A stretch of DNA of 64,000 bases from an uncultured Eubacteriales bacterium (GCA_900319935.1 ONQJ01000014.1:1-64000); one strand, 5' to 3'. Shown: positions 17,230 to 27,338, counted from the first letter of the stretch. Numbers and translations: made by a program. Notes: generated from the letters alone by a model not told the origin.

Positions 17230-18333
17230 ATGAACAAAAAGATCACGCGCATTGTTCTCACCGGCGGCCCCGCGGCGGGCAAGACGACCCTGATCAGCCG
17301 CATCCTCAAGGAATTCACACAGGAGAAGGGCTGGAAGGTCGTCATCATCCCCGAGACCGCGACCGAACTGATCTCCGGCTTCGGCATCGGGCCCTTCCCG
17401 GGCTGCATGAGCATGCTGGAGTTCCAGTACTTCGTCATCGAGGATCAGCTGCACAAGGAGCGGCTGGCGCTCAAGGCGGCCGAGGCCGTGCCGGAGGAGA
17501 AGGTGCTCGTCATCTACGACCGCGCGATCTTCGACGACAAGGCCTACATCTCCGACGAGGAGTTCCGCGAGGTGCTCGCCCACTTCGGCAAGACGGAGGA
17601 GGAGCTGCTCGCCGGCTACGACGCGGTGCTGCATCTCGTCTCCTGCGCCAAGGGGGCGGAATTCGCCTACGACTACGGCAACGCCGCCCGCTACGAGACC
17701 GTGGAGCAGGCCCGCGCGATCGACGACCGGACGATCCGCGCCTGGAGCGCGCATCCCTCGCTGCACGTCATCGACAACTCCGTGGACTTCGAGGACAAGA
17801 TCAACCGCGCGATCGCCGCGATCTACCGCGTCCTCGGCCAGGAGGTGCCGGATGTGGAGAAGAGCAAGTACCTCATCGCCATGCCGGACGTGCGGACGCT
17901 TACGGAAAAGTACGGCGCGATCCCCACCGAGATGATGCAGACCTATCTCATCACCGCCAACCCGCTGCTCGAGCGGCGCGTCCGTCAGCAGCGCAGCGGC
18001 ACGGAGTACCTGTACTTCTTCACCGAAAAGCGCGTCGGCGAGGACGGGAAGCGCTGGGTCACCGAGCGGCCGATCTCCGAAAAGGAATATATCCGTTACC
18101 TCATGGAGAGCGACCTGACGCTGCGCGCCGTGCGCAAGACCAAGTACCGCTTCCATTACGCCGGCCGCGCGATGGAGATCGACCTCTATCCCTTCTCGGA
18201 GGACAAGGCGGTCCTCTTCGTTTACGGCGGAGGGAAGGACGCCGCGCTGCCGGAGGAGATCGAGATCCTCAGGGACGTGACGGGCGATCCGGCCTATAAA
18301 AACCGCCGCCTCGCGGCGGCGCAGGCGTTGTAA
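17230..18333 (+). CDS. P-loop ATPase/kinase with CYTH-like C-terminal domain (TTD14-like)
   Basis: 367 residues. Residues 1-190 form a P-loop NTPase with Walker A LTGGPAAGKTTL, an IPETATELI segment and YDRAIFD, as in AAA_28 family kinases. Residues about 205-350 resemble a CYTH/triphosphate tunnel domain: EKSKYLIAMPDV, EYLYFFTEKR, RYLMESDLTL and AMEIDLYPF. This two-domain design matches eukaryotic TTD14 (TRPL translocation defect 14), a GTP- and phosphoinositide-binding protein; the bacterial role is unknown. Triphosphate-containing nucleotides or polyphosphate are plausible ligands (inference). Confidence 0.75.
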   Translation: MNKKITRIVLTGGPAAGKTTLISRILKEFTQEKGWKVVIIPETATELISGFGIGPFPGCMSMLEFQYFVIEDQLHKERLALKAAEAVPEEKVLVIYDRAIFDDKAYISDEEFREVLAHFGKTEEELLAGYDAVLHLVSCAKGAEFAYDYGNAARYETVEQARAIDDRTIRAWSAHPSLHVIDNSVDFEDKINRAIAAIYRVLGQEVPDVEKSKYLIAMPDVRTLTEKYGAIPTEMMQTYLITANPLLERRVRQQRSGTEYLYFFTEKRVGEDGKRWVTERPISEKEYIRYLMESDLTLRAVRKTKYRFHYAGRAMEIDLYPFSEDKAVLFVYGGGKDAALPEEIEILRDVTGDPAYKNRRLAAAQAL

Positions 18334-18370
18334 GAGAAAAGCGCGCGATCAGGAGAAAGGAGATTGCCCC

Positions 18371-18901
18371 ATGAATTGCCCCTATTGCGGAAGCGTAGTC
18401 AGAGAGAACGAAAAGTTCTGCCAGAACTGCGGCGCGGCGCTGGCGCAGAACACCGCCGCCATGCAGAACGTATCCGTCCCCGCGCAGCAGGAGCCGAGCC
18501 TCGCCCAGCCGCCCTTTACGGGCGCGCGCGTACAGTACGACAGTCTCAAGGACTTCGTTCAAAGCCCCGTCTGCCCCGAAAAGGTCCGAAAATCCATCAA
18601 GTCCAGCTGGATCATCCTGCTGGTCTGCGCCGTTCTCACGCTGGCCTTTGAGATCATCATGGGTATTCTCCCGATCGACGCCGTCCTGCTGGCGGTCTTC
18701 GCGTTCTGGCTGCGGGGGAAGTACTCGATGACGCCCGCGATCCTGGCGCTGGCGCTCGGTATCATCGGCGTCATTGTGGGCTATGTGCAGAACGGAACAC
18801 CCAGCGGCATCCTGGTCGTGTTCGCGGGAAGCACTGCGGTGAGCAGTCTCCTCAGGGCAAAAAAGCTGTTCGACGAGTACAAGAAGAACGGAACGCTCTG
18901 A
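18371..18901 (+). CDS. Zinc-ribbon membrane protein, unknown
   Basis: 176 residues. An N-terminal zinc ribbon (CPYCGS...CQNCGA) is followed by a polar linker with Gln/Pro and, from about 75, three or four membrane segments. The C-terminus is basic (KLFDEYKKNG). Such double-Cys-pair membrane proteins are common in Clostridia without assigned role. Good ribosome site AAAGGAG. Ends at the bidirectional hairpin before mnmA. Confidence 0.75.
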   Translation: MNCPYCGSVVRENEKFCQNCGAALAQNTAAMQNVSVPAQQEPSLAQPPFTGARVQYDSLKDFVQSPVCPEKVRKSIKSSWIILLVCAVLTLAFEIIMGILPIDAVLLAVFAFWLRGKYSMTPAILALALGIIGVIVGYVQNGTPSGILVVFAGSTAVSSLLRAKKLFDEYKKNGTL

Positions 18902-18940
18902 TGGAATACAGGGAGCGCTTCGCACCCTTACAGCATGACA

Positions 18941-18978
18941 ACGGCAAAGGCCGGGGCATCCGCCCCGGCCTTTGCCGT
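18941..18978. terminator. Bidirectional hairpin between convergent genes
   Basis: Perfect 17-bp arms (18941-18957 and 18962-18978) with a four-base loop, between the zinc-ribbon gene and mnmA. No long T-run on either side. Confidence 0.7.
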
Positions 18979-18990
18979 GTCGTGAAGACA

Positions 18991-19986
18991 TTATACGATG
19001 AAGCCGCCGCCGAGGACGCGCTCGCCGTCATAAAGCACGGCGGACTGACCCGGCGCGGGAGCGCGGACGGGCGTGTCGCACGCGATGCGCACCGAGCCGT
19101 CGGGAAGGGGAAAGGCGGTGCACGCCGGCTCCTCCCACTTGGTATGCCGCACGCGCACCGCGGCGCGGACGGGGCCTTTCGGCTCGTCGACGAGCCAGTT
19201 GAAGTCCCGCGCGGTCAGCTCGGTTTTGAACAGCTCCTCCCACGGCGCGAGCTCAATGCCGTTCGAGGCCGCGTCGATGCGGGAAACGTAGAGCTTGCGG
19301 CCCTCGTACAGGCCCGGGATGCGCTGTCCCACCGTCCAGTTGACGATGCCCGCGTGCTCGCCGAGCACCCGGCCGTGAAGGAGGAAAGGCCCGGGACCGG
19401 GGAGCTCGCCGCGCCGCGACAGCCAGCCGACGTAGTCCCTGTCGGGGATGAAGCAGATCTCCATGCTGTCCTTCTTGTGCGCCACAGGCAGAGCGAGCCG
19501 CTCGGCAAGCGCGCGGGTCTCGGCCTTCTCCATCCCCCCGAGCGGGAGGACGAGGCGGTCGAGCTGCTCGCGCCGCAGACGGCAGAGCATGTAGCTCTGG
19601 TCGTTGGCGGGCCGACCTTTATAAAGCGCGCCGCCCTCCGCGCGGGCGTAGTGCCCGGTGGCGACGGCCTCCGCGCCGAGACGGTCGGCCGTCTCGAGCA
19701 GGGCGCGGAACTTTACCGACGGGTTGCAGAGGATGCAGGGATTGGGCGTCTCGCCGCGCAGATAGCTCTGGCAGAACGGCGCGCAGACCTTCTCCTCAAG
19801 CTCCGCGCGGACGTCGAGGATCTCGAGCGGGATATTGAGAAAGGCCGCCGTCTCCACGGCGTCCCGCCGCGCGTTTTCGTCTGTGTTGTCGAGATAGAGG
19901 CCGCAGACCTCCCAGCCCGCGCGGCGCAGCAGCGCGGCGGAAACGGCGGAATCGACGCCGCCAGAAAAACCGAGTACGACCTTCAT
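18991..19986 (-). CDS. mnmA: tRNA-specific 2-thiouridylase
   Basis: 331 residues, thiolating uridine 34 of tRNA Glu/Gln/Lys. PP-loop motif FSGGVDSAV at residue 8, catalytic Cys in [12 protein letters not shown] near 88 and second Cys in [10 protein letters not shown] near 185; TGHYAR conserved. ATG overlaps the mnmG stop codon, so the two genes for the same tRNA position (s2U and cmnm5U) are coupled. Slightly shorter than the usual 350-360 residues but all blocks are present. Confidence 0.94.
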   Translation of the reverse strand: MKVVLGFSGGVDSAVSAALLRRAGWEVCGLYLDNTDENARRDAVETAAFLNIPLEILDVRAELEEKVCAPFCQSYLRGETPNPCILCNPSVKFRALLETADRLGAEAVATGHYARAEGGALYKGRPANDQSYMLCRLRREQLDRLVLPLGGMEKAETRALAERLALPVAHKKDSMEICFIPDRDYVGWLSRRGELPGPGPFLLHGRVLGEHAGIVNWTVGQRIPGLYEGRKLYVSRIDAASNGIELAPWEELFKTELTARDFNWLVDEPKGPVRAAVRVRHTKWEEPACTAFPLPDGSVRIACDTPVRAPAPGQSAVLYDGERVLGGGFIV

Positions 19987-21851
19987 CCCTTTTTCTCCAG
20001 ATAGATCATCAGCACGGCCAGATCCGCCGGGGAGACGCCGGAAATGCGTCCTGCCTGGCCGAGATTCTCCGGCCGGATCTTCTTGAGCTTCTCGCGCGCC
20101 TCGAGCCGCAGCCCGACGATCGCGTCGTAGTCGAGATCGGGAGGCAGCGCGTGCCCCTCCATGCGGGAGAATTCCTCGACCTGTTTGAGCTGGCGGCGGA
20201 TATAGCCCTCGTATTTCAGGTTGATCTCCGCCGAGCCGGCGACGGCGCGCGGCAGCGCGGGCCGCTCGGGATCGAAGGGGGCGAGATCGGCGTAGCTCAG
20301 CTGCGGGCGGCGGATCAGATCCGCCAGCGAGACGCCGGAGGCGACGGGGGCCGTTCCGCGCGCTTCGAGCAGGGCGTTGAGCTCATCCGAAGGAGCGAGG
20401 TGGGTGTTTTCCAGGCGCGCGATCTCCCTCCGGACGGCGGCGTACTTTTCGACCACGGCCGCGTGCCGCTCCGCCGAGACGAGACCGAGCGAGAGGCCGA
20501 TCGCGCTCAGACGCTCGTCGGCGTTGTCCTGGCGCAGGATCAGGCGGTATTCGCTGCGCGAGGTCATCATGCGGTAGGGCTCGTTCGTGCCCTTGGTGAC
20601 CAGATCGTCGATCAGCGCGCCGATGTAGGCCTCGCTGCGGCGGAGGATGAAAGGCTCGCGGCCGAGGAGCTTCAGCGCGGCGTTGACGCCCGCGACAAAG
20701 CCCTGCACGGCGGCCTCCTCATAGCCGCTCGAGCCGTTGAACTGCCCCGCGCCGTAGAGCCCCGCGATCTTCTTGCACTCGAGCGTGGGCCGCAGCTCGG
20801 TCGGGTCGATGCAGTCGTACTCGATGGCGTAGGCGCAGCGCGTCATCTCGGCGCGCTCGAGGCCCGGGATCGTGTGCAGCATCTCCAGCTGCACCTCCTC
20901 CGGCATGGAGGAGGAGAAGCCCTGGATATACAGCTCCTCGGTGTCGAGACCCATCGGCTCGATGAAAAGCTGATGGCGCGGCTTGTCGGGGAAGGTCATC
21001 ACCTTGGTCTCGATGCTGGGGCAGTAGCGCGGGCCCACGCCCTCGATCACGCCCGCGTAGATCGGGCTGCGGCCGAGGTTGCGGCGGATGATCTCGTGCG
21101 TGCGTTCGTTGGTGTAGGTCAGATAGCAGACCGCGCGGTTTTCGGGCGGCTCTTCGGTCGAGAAGGAGAAGGGCTCGATCTCACGGTCGCCCTCCTGCAG
21201 CTCCATTCTGGAAAAGTCCACGCTGCGGCGGTTGACGCGCGGGGGCGTGCCCGTCTTGAAGCGGCGCATCGAAAGCCCCATCCCGCGCAGACGCGCGGCG
21301 AGCGGCACCGCGGCGGAGAGCCCGTCGGGGCCGGAGGAGCGCAGCACCTCGCCCACGATCGTGCGCCCGTCGAGATAGGTGCCCGAGGCGATCACGACCG
21401 CGCGGCAGCGCCAGGTCGCGCCCGTCTGCGTCGTGACGGAGACGACGCGGCCGTCCTCCGTGCCGATATCGACGATCTCGGCCTGCTTGAGGCGCAGATG
21501 CTCCTGCAGCTCGAGCGTGTGCTTCATCACTTCCTGATAGCGCCGCCGGTCGGCCTGCGCGCGCAGGGAGTGCACGGCCGGGCCCTTGCCGAGATTGAGC
21601 ATGCGGTACTGGATGCAGGCGCGGTCCGCTGCCCTTGCCATCTCGCCGCCGAGCGCGTCGAGCTCGCGCACGAGGTGGCCCTTGCCCGTGCCGCCGATCG
21701 CGGGGTTGCAGGGCATGTTGCCCACGCTGTCGAGATTGACCGTGAAGCAGACCGTGTCCAGCCCCAGACGCGCGGCGGCCAAAGCGGCCTCGATGCCCGC
21801 GTGCCCCGCGCCGATCACGGCGATATCGCATTGTCCCGCGTCGTATCTCAT
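19983..21851 (-). CDS. mnmG: tRNA uridine 5-carboxymethylaminomethyl modification enzyme
   Basis: 622 residues, full length. N-terminal FAD-binding [51 protein letters not shown] and YCPSIETKV are all typical; the helical C-terminus binds MnmE and tRNA. Works with MnmE (not in this window) to modify the wobble uridine. Upstream promoter on the minus strand at 21894-21921. Confidence 0.95.
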   Translation of the reverse strand: MRYDAGQCDIAVIGAGHAGIEAALAAARLGLDTVCFTVNLDSVGNMPCNPAIGGTGKGHLVRELDALGGEMARAADRACIQYRMLNLGKGPAVHSLRAQADRRRYQEVMKHTLELQEHLRLKQAEIVDIGTEDGRVVSVTTQTGATWRCRAVVIASGTYLDGRTIVGEVLRSSGPDGLSAAVPLAARLRGMGLSMRRFKTGTPPRVNRRSVDFSRMELQEGDREIEPFSFSTEEPPENRAVCYLTYTNERTHEIIRRNLGRSPIYAGVIEGVGPRYCPSIETKVMTFPDKPRHQLFIEPMGLDTEELYIQGFSSSMPEEVQLEMLHTIPGLERAEMTRCAYAIEYDCIDPTELRPTLECKKIAGLYGAGQFNGSSGYEEAAVQGFVAGVNAALKLLGREPFILRRSEAYIGALIDDLVTKGTNEPYRMMTSRSEYRLILRQDNADERLSAIGLSLGLVSAERHAAVVEKYAAVRREIARLENTHLAPSDELNALLEARGTAPVASGVSLADLIRRPQLSYADLAPFDPERPALPRAVAGSAEINLKYEGYIRRQLKQVEEFSRMEGHALPPDLDYDAIVGLRLEAREKLKKIRPENLGQAGRISGVSPADLAVLMIYLEKKG

Positions 21852-21893
21852 GGAAGTCCTCTGTCCCGTCGGTTTTGGTTTGATAATATGAAA

Positions 21894-21921
21894 ATTATAT
21901 CAGATTGCGCGCAAAAAACAA
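21894..21921 (-). promoter_or_regulatory. mnmG-mnmA promoter
   Basis: TTGTTT (21916-21921), 16-base spacer, TATAAT (21894-21899) on the minus strand. Confidence 0.65.
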
Positions 21922-21999
21922 TCCTTTTTCCCCAAGGCGCGCCGGATGCGGACGCGGGGGAAAAGACGCGCAAAAACGGGCGGAGAGGCGAAAAAAGCA

Positions 22000-22028
22000 T
22001 TGACCCGGGAAACCATAAGTTGTATAAT
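22000..22028 (+). promoter_or_regulatory. Promoter of the secreted Pro-rich protein gene
   Basis: TTGACC (22000-22005), 17-base spacer, TATAAT (22023-22028). Confidence 0.75.
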
Positions 22029-22080
22029 TCTTTTAATAGAGAAACTATATCCTGTGTTTTGCAAGTGAGGTGCTGCGCTT

Positions 22081-23226
22081 ATGCCCAGAAAGATCTCAAG
22101 AGTGATCACGCTCGTACTGGCGATGTGCCTGCTCTTTTCCCTGACGGCGATCCCCGCCTTCGCGGAGGATACCGTCATCGAAAAGGTCTTCGCCACGTCG
22201 GACAAGGAAGCCGTCGTGATGAGAACGGCCGGCGAGATCGTGTTCACGACCGCCACGCAGGGCGCCAGCGTCACCTCCGTGACCTGGACGGACTCCGAGG
22301 GCGTCACGCTCGGAGCGGGCGACGCTTTCAAAAAAGACGTTTATACGCTCGTCGTCACGCTGACGGCGAACACGGGCTACGTCTTCGGCGCAGCCGCCAG
22401 CGGCTATCTCTACGGCAGGACCTGCGATATCGCCGTCAGCGCGGACGGAAAAACGGCCTCGCTGCGCCGCAACGTCGAAGCGGTCGTCTGGTCGCCGATC
22501 ATCCTCAAGCAGCCGATCGCCGACCCCCCGGTCGATCCGGGCGGACGCGTCTCCTATGCCTCCACGGCCAACTTCGCCAGCACGCACAACTGGTATCTCA
22601 AGAGCCCCGACGAGAAGGAGCAGCTCGATCTAGTGTCGGCGCGCAACCGTTTCCCCGGCGTCGTTTTCACCGACACGGGCAACAGCCTGATCATCGACAA
22701 CGTCCAGGCGGAGATGAACGGCTGGCTGGCCTTCTGCCGCTTCTGGGAGAGCACGGATACCTATTTCTCCGATTCGCAGACGGCCGTGATTCAGGTAAAG
22801 GTCCCCGAGGCCACGCCGGAACCCACGCCCGAGCCCACGCCGGAGCCGACGCCCGAGCCGGAACCGACGCCGGAACCGGAGCCCACGCCCGAGCCGGAGT
22901 CCACGCCGGAGCCGGAGCCCACGCCCGAACCCGCGGTCGTCCCGCAGCCGAAGGCCTGGCAGTCCAACGAGGGAGGACACTGGCACGAGAACGCGCAGGG
23001 CGAGGCCAGCGACCTCGGCGAGCACAGCTTTGTGTGGTCCGCGCCCGATGAAAAGGGCGAGGAGACGGGCGTGTGCAGCGTCTGCGGCTATACGGCCACG
23101 CGCGTGAGCGAGTCCGTCGCCAGACAGGAGCTCAAGGGCAAGCTGCTCATCGGTCTCGGCGTCGCCGTGGCGGTGCTGATGATGCTGTCCCTGGCCGCGC
23201 CGAAGAAGAAAAAGCATCGGCGCTGA
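22081..23226 (+). CDS. Secreted, membrane-anchored protein with PTPE repeat stalk
   Basis: 381 residues. A signal peptide (residues 1-28, ending PAFAED) leads to a folded region of about 210 residues including an Ig-like stretch; then a stalk of alternating Pro-Thr-Pro-Glu repeats (about 245-285), a short segment with two CxxC-type cysteines (TGVCSVCGY), a membrane helix and a KKKKHRR tail. The layout is that of a cell-surface protein held by a C-terminal membrane anchor. Function unknown. Own promoter and terminator. Confidence 0.85.
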   Translation: MPRKISRVITLVLAMCLLFSLTAIPAFAEDTVIEKVFATSDKEAVVMRTAGEIVFTTATQGASVTSVTWTDSEGVTLGAGDAFKKDVYTLVVTLTANTGYVFGAAASGYLYGRTCDIAVSADGKTASLRRNVEAVVWSPIILKQPIADPPVDPGGRVSYASTANFASTHNWYLKSPDEKEQLDLVSARNRFPGVVFTDTGNSLIIDNVQAEMNGWLAFCRFWESTDTYFSDSQTAVIQVKVPEATPEPTPEPTPEPTPEPEPTPEPEPTPEPESTPEPEPTPEPAVVPQPKAWQSNEGGHWHENAQGEASDLGEHSFVWSAPDEKGEETGVCSVCGYTATRVSESVARQELKGKLLIGLGVAVAVLMMLSLAAPKKKKHRR

Positions 23227-23241
23227 ACGAAAGAATAAAAA

Positions 23242-23276
23242 CAACTGCGAACCCCGACGGGCTCGCAGTTCTTTTT
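23242..23276 (+). terminator. Terminator after the Pro-rich protein gene
   Basis: 8-bp stem AACTGCGA / TCGCAGTT followed by CTTTTTATTTT. Confidence 0.75.
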
Positions 23277-23336
23277 ATTTTGGAAGGAGCAACTTTCCCG
23301 CTCCCGCCGCGTCGGCGCGCGGCAGATCCCCGCGCT

Positions 23337-25367
23337 TTACAGCCGGTAGATCCGCAGGCCGTCGGAGCTCTTCAGCAGCTCCAGCAGCTTGTTGAAGGGC
23401 TTCCAGTCAAGATCCTGATAGCGCTTGGACAGACGCTGATAGTGCGCGCGGATCTCCTCGTGCGTCAGGTGCCTGTCCATGCACAGCTTGTGGCAGCGGA
23501 GCTGCTCGCGCAGCGCGGCGCGCTCGGCCTCCTCCCGCTCCGGCGGGACGTCCAGCGGCAGCGTTTCATAGTCCAGCCCGTAGCGCCAGCCCATGGCCTG
23601 GTGCTCGCGCACCCAGCGCTCGTGCTCCATGGGCGCGAAGATCGCCGCGTCCTTTTTCCCGAAGTGCGTGACCAGGGCAAAGTCCACGGGCTTGTCCGTA
23701 TAGAAGCAGCCGATCGCGTTCAGATAGGCGGCGAAATGGCGTGTGCGCCCCAGCGTGGAGAGGCGGTATTCCAGCGAGCTTGCGTTGAATTTTGCCTCCA
23801 TCTCTTCCCGCGAGGGCTTCCCGGGCATTTTCCTGGCGTGCAGGGAGACCGCGAAATCATAGAAATGCAGGAAGTTGCTTTCGGAGAGATAGGTGCGCTT
23901 GTTTTCGCGGTTGACCCGGCAGAGCTTCAGTCTGACCGTCAGAGGGATGGCGGAGGTGTCCACGATATGCTCGATGTCCACCGTGAAATCCGGCTTCTCG
24001 CCCGCCATGTCGCTGTATGCCTTCAGACGGGGCTTTTTCTTCGTCGGGTCGGCGAGCCATTCCGCGCGTTCCCGCTCGTAGGCCTCGATCTTCTCGTGCT
24101 CGGCGGCGTCGTAGCTGTACACGGCGGAGATCGCCTGGTCCGAGAAGTCGAAGCGCGCGGACAGGGGATGCAGCTCCTTGCGGGAGTTGCGCCCGTAGGA
24201 GGTGCGGTCCCAGCACTGCAGCTCGTCGCAGAGCATCAGCAGCCAGGCCAGCGGGTGCTGATCCATGCGCAGAGGCGCTTTGCGCTTGCTTTTGTCCCTG
24301 TCCTTGTAAAACGCGATCGCGAACTTCCAGAGACTGTTGTGCAGTATGATGGCGGAGAGCGCGTCGACGTGCATCGCGGTCATGTTCGCCGGCTTGACGA
24401 TCCGGATCAGCTCCTGGCAGAGCCGTGCCGCGCTGAAAAAGGCGTGATCCATGTAGTAGCCGAAGTCCTCCGGACGGGTCGGCTTGCGATCGAGCACGTC
24501 CAGCAGGTATTCCTCGGTGAAGCCGTAGCTCCCACCCATTTTTTCCGTGATGTCGTGGGCGAGCAGCTCGCTCGTGGTCGAGAAGCGGCGGCCGTACAGC
24601 GCCTCGAAGCGGTCGCTCGCCTCCTTGTCCAGCCCCGTCAGGGACTCCACCGAGCGATAGGACAGGAAGAGACTGTCTTCCCCGCGTTCCTTGTCGTCCA
24701 CCTCAAAGTAGCTGAGCACCTGCTCGAAGGGCAGCTCAAAGGGATAGCCGATATCGTGGAACAGAGAGGTCAGCCCCCAGAATTCCAGAAAGAGGTTGGC
24801 GATCTCGTTCTCCTTCCGGCCCTCCAGACGGTAGAAGTCCCGGAAGGAAAGGCGGTAGGCCTCGTTCGTCTCGTAGATCGCAAGGCCCAGCGCGAACACG
24901 TAGACCGAATGGGAATAGTGGTCCCGGTGCTTCATCAGCAGCGAGCTGCCGTTGGCCTCATACTCGGAGAGCAGCTCCACCATCTTCTTGGACTTTCCGT
25001 ACTGGCCGAAAAAGATCTCCAGAAAAGAGTAGTAGACCACATAGGCGTCCTCGGCGATGCCGGAGTCGATGAAGGCCTCCAGCGCTTTTTCCAGGCAGAG
25101 ACGGTCGATGTCCCGCTGCATGTTGTAGGGGATCTGACCGGGCTTGAGGCTCTGGCCCAGATAGACGCCCGTCAGGTCTTCCGTTTCCTCTTTCTTCGCG
25201 TCGAAGCGAAGCGCCTCGCAGCGGTTGTGCAGAAAACGGAGCGCGGCGGATTTCAAATCGTTTTTCTGCCGCCGGTTGGTATAGAGGGGCGGCTGCGCGG
25301 GACCGACGTCGTACCCGAAACGCGCCTCGTTCTTTTGCCGCATCTTTTCCAGAGCCGTATAAGCCAT
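23337..25367 (-). CDS. HD-type phosphohydrolase region fused to a RyR domain, unknown function
   Basis: 676 residues from ATG 25367 (GGAGGATATG ribosome site). The N-terminal half contains HRDHYSHSVYVFALGLA and later FHDIGYPFE, the His and His-Asp pattern of HD metal-dependent phosphohydrolases, with more His/Asp in LLAHDITEK and HVDALSAIILH. The C-terminal part has FAPMEHERWVREHQAMGWRYG near residue 565, the core of the RyR (ryanodine receptor) domain, and ends DWKPFNKLLELL. Bacterial RyR domains are proposed ligand sensors. No signal peptide or membrane segments. Monocistronic with its own promoter. HD domains often act on nucleotides, so a ligand-controlled nucleotidase or nucleotide-signalling role is possible (inference). 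Confidence 0.7.
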   Translation of the reverse strand: MAYTALEKMRQKNEARFGYDVGPAQPPLYTNRRQKNDLKSAALRFLHNRCEALRFDAKKEETEDLTGVYLGQSLKPGQIPYNMQRDIDRLCLEKALEAFIDSGIAEDAYVVYYSFLEIFFGQYGKSKKMVELLSEYEANGSSLLMKHRDHYSHSVYVFALGLAIYETNEAYRLSFRDFYRLEGRKENEIANLFLEFWGLTSLFHDIGYPFELPFEQVLSYFEVDDKERGEDSLFLSYRSVESLTGLDKEASDRFEALYGRRFSTTSELLAHDITEKMGGSYGFTEEYLLDVLDRKPTRPEDFGYYMDHAFFSAARLCQELIRIVKPANMTAMHVDALSAIILHNSLWKFAIAFYKDRDKSKRKAPLRMDQHPLAWLLMLCDELQCWDRTSYGRNSRKELHPLSARFDFSDQAISAVYSYDAAEHEKIEAYERERAEWLADPTKKKPRLKAYSDMAGEKPDFTVDIEHIVDTSAIPLTVRLKLCRVNRENKRTYLSESNFLHFYDFAVSLHARKMPGKPSREEMEAKFNASSLEYRLSTLGRTRHFAAYLNAIGCFYTDKPVDFALVTHFGKKDAAIFAPMEHERWVREHQAMGWRYGLDYETLPLDVPPEREEAERAALREQLRCHKLCMDRHLTHEEIRAHYQRLSKRYQDLDWKPFNKLLELLKSSDGLRIYRL

Positions 25368-25441
25368 GACATATCCTCCTGTTCTCCGGGACGGAATGAA
25401 AGTAACAAAAACCATTTAAAGTAATAAAAAACCGCAGTACC

Positions 25442-25470
25442 AGTATACACATTCGGGATCGCTTGTGCAA
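25442..25470 (-). promoter_or_regulatory. Promoter of the HD-RyR gene
   Basis: TTGCAC (25465-25470), 17-base spacer, TATACT (25442-25447) on the minus strand; 5' leader about 68 bases. Confidence 0.7.
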
Positions 25471-25515
25471 CAGCGCGTTGCCCGCAAAGGGCAAAAAGCG
25501 GATCAAAAAAGCGGG

Positions 25516-25540
25516 CGGCGGGACCGTATCGATCCCGCCG
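25516..25540. terminator. Hairpin terminator between iscU and the HD-RyR gene
   Basis: 8-bp arms CGGCGGGA / TCCCGCCG; CCCGCTTTTTT follows on the minus strand and TCTGTTTTT on the plus strand. Confidence 0.55.
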
Positions 25541-25614
25541 TCTGTTTTTCGACTTTGTATCGGACGCCGTCTCTGCGTTCATAGTGTTTTTTTGGACCAT
25601 GTAACCCCGCGCGT

Positions 25615-25642
25615 AAACGCCCCGTCGGCAGACGGGGCGTTT
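25615..25642 (-). terminator. Terminator after iscU
   Basis: 12-bp perfect arms AAACGCCCCGTC / GACGGGGCGTTT with four-base loop, 20 bases after the iscU stop. Confidence 0.65.
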
Positions 25643-25661
25643 GGCGTTTTTATCGGCGTTT

Positions 25662-26093
25662 TTATTCGTGGCAGTGCTCGCAGTTCTCGACGTTCTTGAA
25701 GAGCTCGGGATCGTAGGCGATGCCGTTGCGGTCGTAATAGTCCTTCACCGCGGCCTTGACGGCCTCCTCGGCCAGCACGGAGCAGTGCAGCTTGTAGGCG
25801 GGCAGCCCGTCGAGCGCCTCGACGACCGCCTTGTTCGAGAGCTCCAGCGCCTCCTCGACCGGCTTGCCCTTGATCAGCTCCGTCGCCATCGAGCTGGTGG
25901 CGATCGCGCTGCCGCAGCCGAAGGTGTTGAACTTGCAGTCGACGATCACGCCGTCGCGCACCTTGATGTACATGCGCATGATGTCGCCGCATTTGGCGTT
26001 GCCGACCTCGCCGATGCCGTCCGCGTCGTCGAGCTTGCCGACGTTGCGGGGATTCTGAAAATGGTCCATGACCTTGTCGCTGTAAAGTGCCAT
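25662..26093 (-). CDS. iscU: Fe-S cluster assembly scaffold IscU/NifU-like
   Basis: 143 residues. Scaffold on which Fe-S clusters are built; the three ligand cysteines lie in NAKCGDIM, TFGCGSAIA and KLHCSVLA, with the conserved Asp in CGD. A C-terminal ENCEHCHE adds a Cys pair common in clostridial versions. Follows iscS by 26 bases, forming iscR-iscS-iscU. Confidence 0.94.
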   Translation of the reverse strand: MALYSDKVMDHFQNPRNVGKLDDADGIGEVGNAKCGDIMRMYIKVRDGVIVDCKFNTFGCGSAIATSSMATELIKGKPVEEALELSNKAVVEALDGLPAYKLHCSVLAEEAVKAAVKDYYDRNGIAYDPELFKNVENCEHCHE

Positions 26094-26119
26094 CTTTTAT
26101 ATCCTCCTGTGCTTTTTTC

Positions 26120-27307
26120 TTAGATGAGATGCGGACGGGTGCCTTTTTCCAGCTCGTCCCACACCGGGGAGATGCTGCGCAGATAGGCGACCACCTTCGG
26201 GACGACCTCGACGATGTGGTCGATCTGATCCATGCTGTTGTATTCGCCGATCGAGAGGCGCAGCGAGCCGTGCGCGACCTCGTGCGGGATGCCGAGGGAG
26301 AGCAGCACGTGGCTCGGATCGAGCGAGCCGGAGGTGCAGGCGCTGCCCGAGGAGGCGCAGATGCCCTCCTTGTCGAGCAGGAGCAGCAGGCTCTCGCCCT
26401 CGATGCCCTCGAAGCACATGTTGACGGTGCCGGGCACATGGTGCTCGAGGCTGCCGTTGATCTTGCTGTGAGGGATCTTCGAGAGCTCGGTGAAGAGCCG
26501 GTCGCGCATGGGGATGATCTTGGCCGTGTTCTCCTCGATGTGGTCGCAGCTCTCCTTGAGCGCGGCGGCCAGGGCCACGATGCCCGCGACGTTCTCGGTG
26601 CCGGCGCGCTTGCCGCGCTCCTGCGCGCCGCCCTCGATGATGTTCACGAGCGGCATGTTCTTCTTCGCGTAGAGCACGCCCACGCCCTTGGGCGCGTGGA
26701 ACTTGTGGCCGGAGATCGAGAGCATGTCGATGTTCATCGCCTCCACGTCGATCGGCGTGTGGCCCGCGGCCTGCACGGCGTCGGTGTGGAAGGGGATGCC
26801 CTTTTCGCGGCAGAGCGCGCCGATCTCGGCGATGGGCTGCACCGTGCCGATCTCGTTGTTGGCGAACATCACCGTGACGAGGCAGGTGTCGGGGCGGATC
26901 GCGGCCTCGACGTCTTCGAGGCGGACAACGCCGTCGGCGTGTACGTCGAGCAGCGTGACCTCGAAGCCCTCCTTCTGCAGCTTGGAGAGCGTGTGCAGCA
27001 CGGCGTGATGCTCGAACTTCGTGGAGATCAGGTGCTTTTTGCCCTTGCGCGCGCCGGCGCGGGCGGCCGAGACGATGGCCTGGTTGTCGGCCTCGCTGCC
27101 GCCGGAGGTGAAGTAGATCTCGCGCGGCTGGGCGTTGAGGCATTTCGCAACGGTCTCGCGCGCCTCGGAGATCGCCTCCTGCGCACGCTGGCCAAAGGCG
27201 TAGAGGCTGGAGGGGTTGCCGTAGTCCTCGAGCAGATACGGGAGCATCGCGTCGAGGGCGGCGCGGCTCACACAGGTGGTGGCCGCGTTGTCTGCGTAAA
27301 CGAACAT
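26120..27307 (-). CDS. iscS: Cysteine desulfurase
   Basis: 395 residues, PLP enzyme supplying sulfur for Fe-S clusters and tRNA thiolation (for example MnmA in this window). YADNAATT start, PLP Lys in [12 protein letters not shown] near residue 200, catalytic Cys in [10 protein letters not shown] near 325. Full length. Middle gene of iscR-iscS-iscU. Confidence 0.95.
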   Translation of the reverse strand: MFVYADNAATTCVSRAALDAMLPYLLEDYGNPSSLYAFGQRAQEAISEARETVAKCLNAQPREIYFTSGGSEADNQAIVSAARAGARKGKKHLISTKFEHHAVLHTLSKLQKEGFEVTLLDVHADGVVRLEDVEAAIRPDTCLVTVMFANNEIGTVQPIAEIGALCREKGIPFHTDAVQAAGHTPIDVEAMNIDMLSISGHKFHAPKGVGVLYAKKNMPLVNIIEGGAQERGKRAGTENVAGIVALAAALKESCDHIEENTAKIIPMRDRLFTELSKIPHSKINGSLEHHVPGTVNMCFEGIEGESLLLLLDKEGICASSGSACTSGSLDPSHVLLSLGIPHEVAHGSLRLSIGEYNSMDQIDHIVEVVPKVVAYLRSISPVWDELEKGTRPHLI

Positions 27308-27338
27308 GGTCAGGTTCCTTTCTGTATAGTAAATGAAA

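Noticed and set aside
22801..22940. Repeated short units that might be a CRISPR or minisatellite
   Set aside because: They are codon repeats for Pro-Thr-Pro-Glu in a protein stalk with no spacers.
20151..23051. A 966-codon plus-strand frame across mnmG and the Pro-rich gene
   Set aside because: Low-complexity Ala/Arg/Gly sequence antisense to mnmG and out of frame with the secreted protein; a shadow caused by codon bias.
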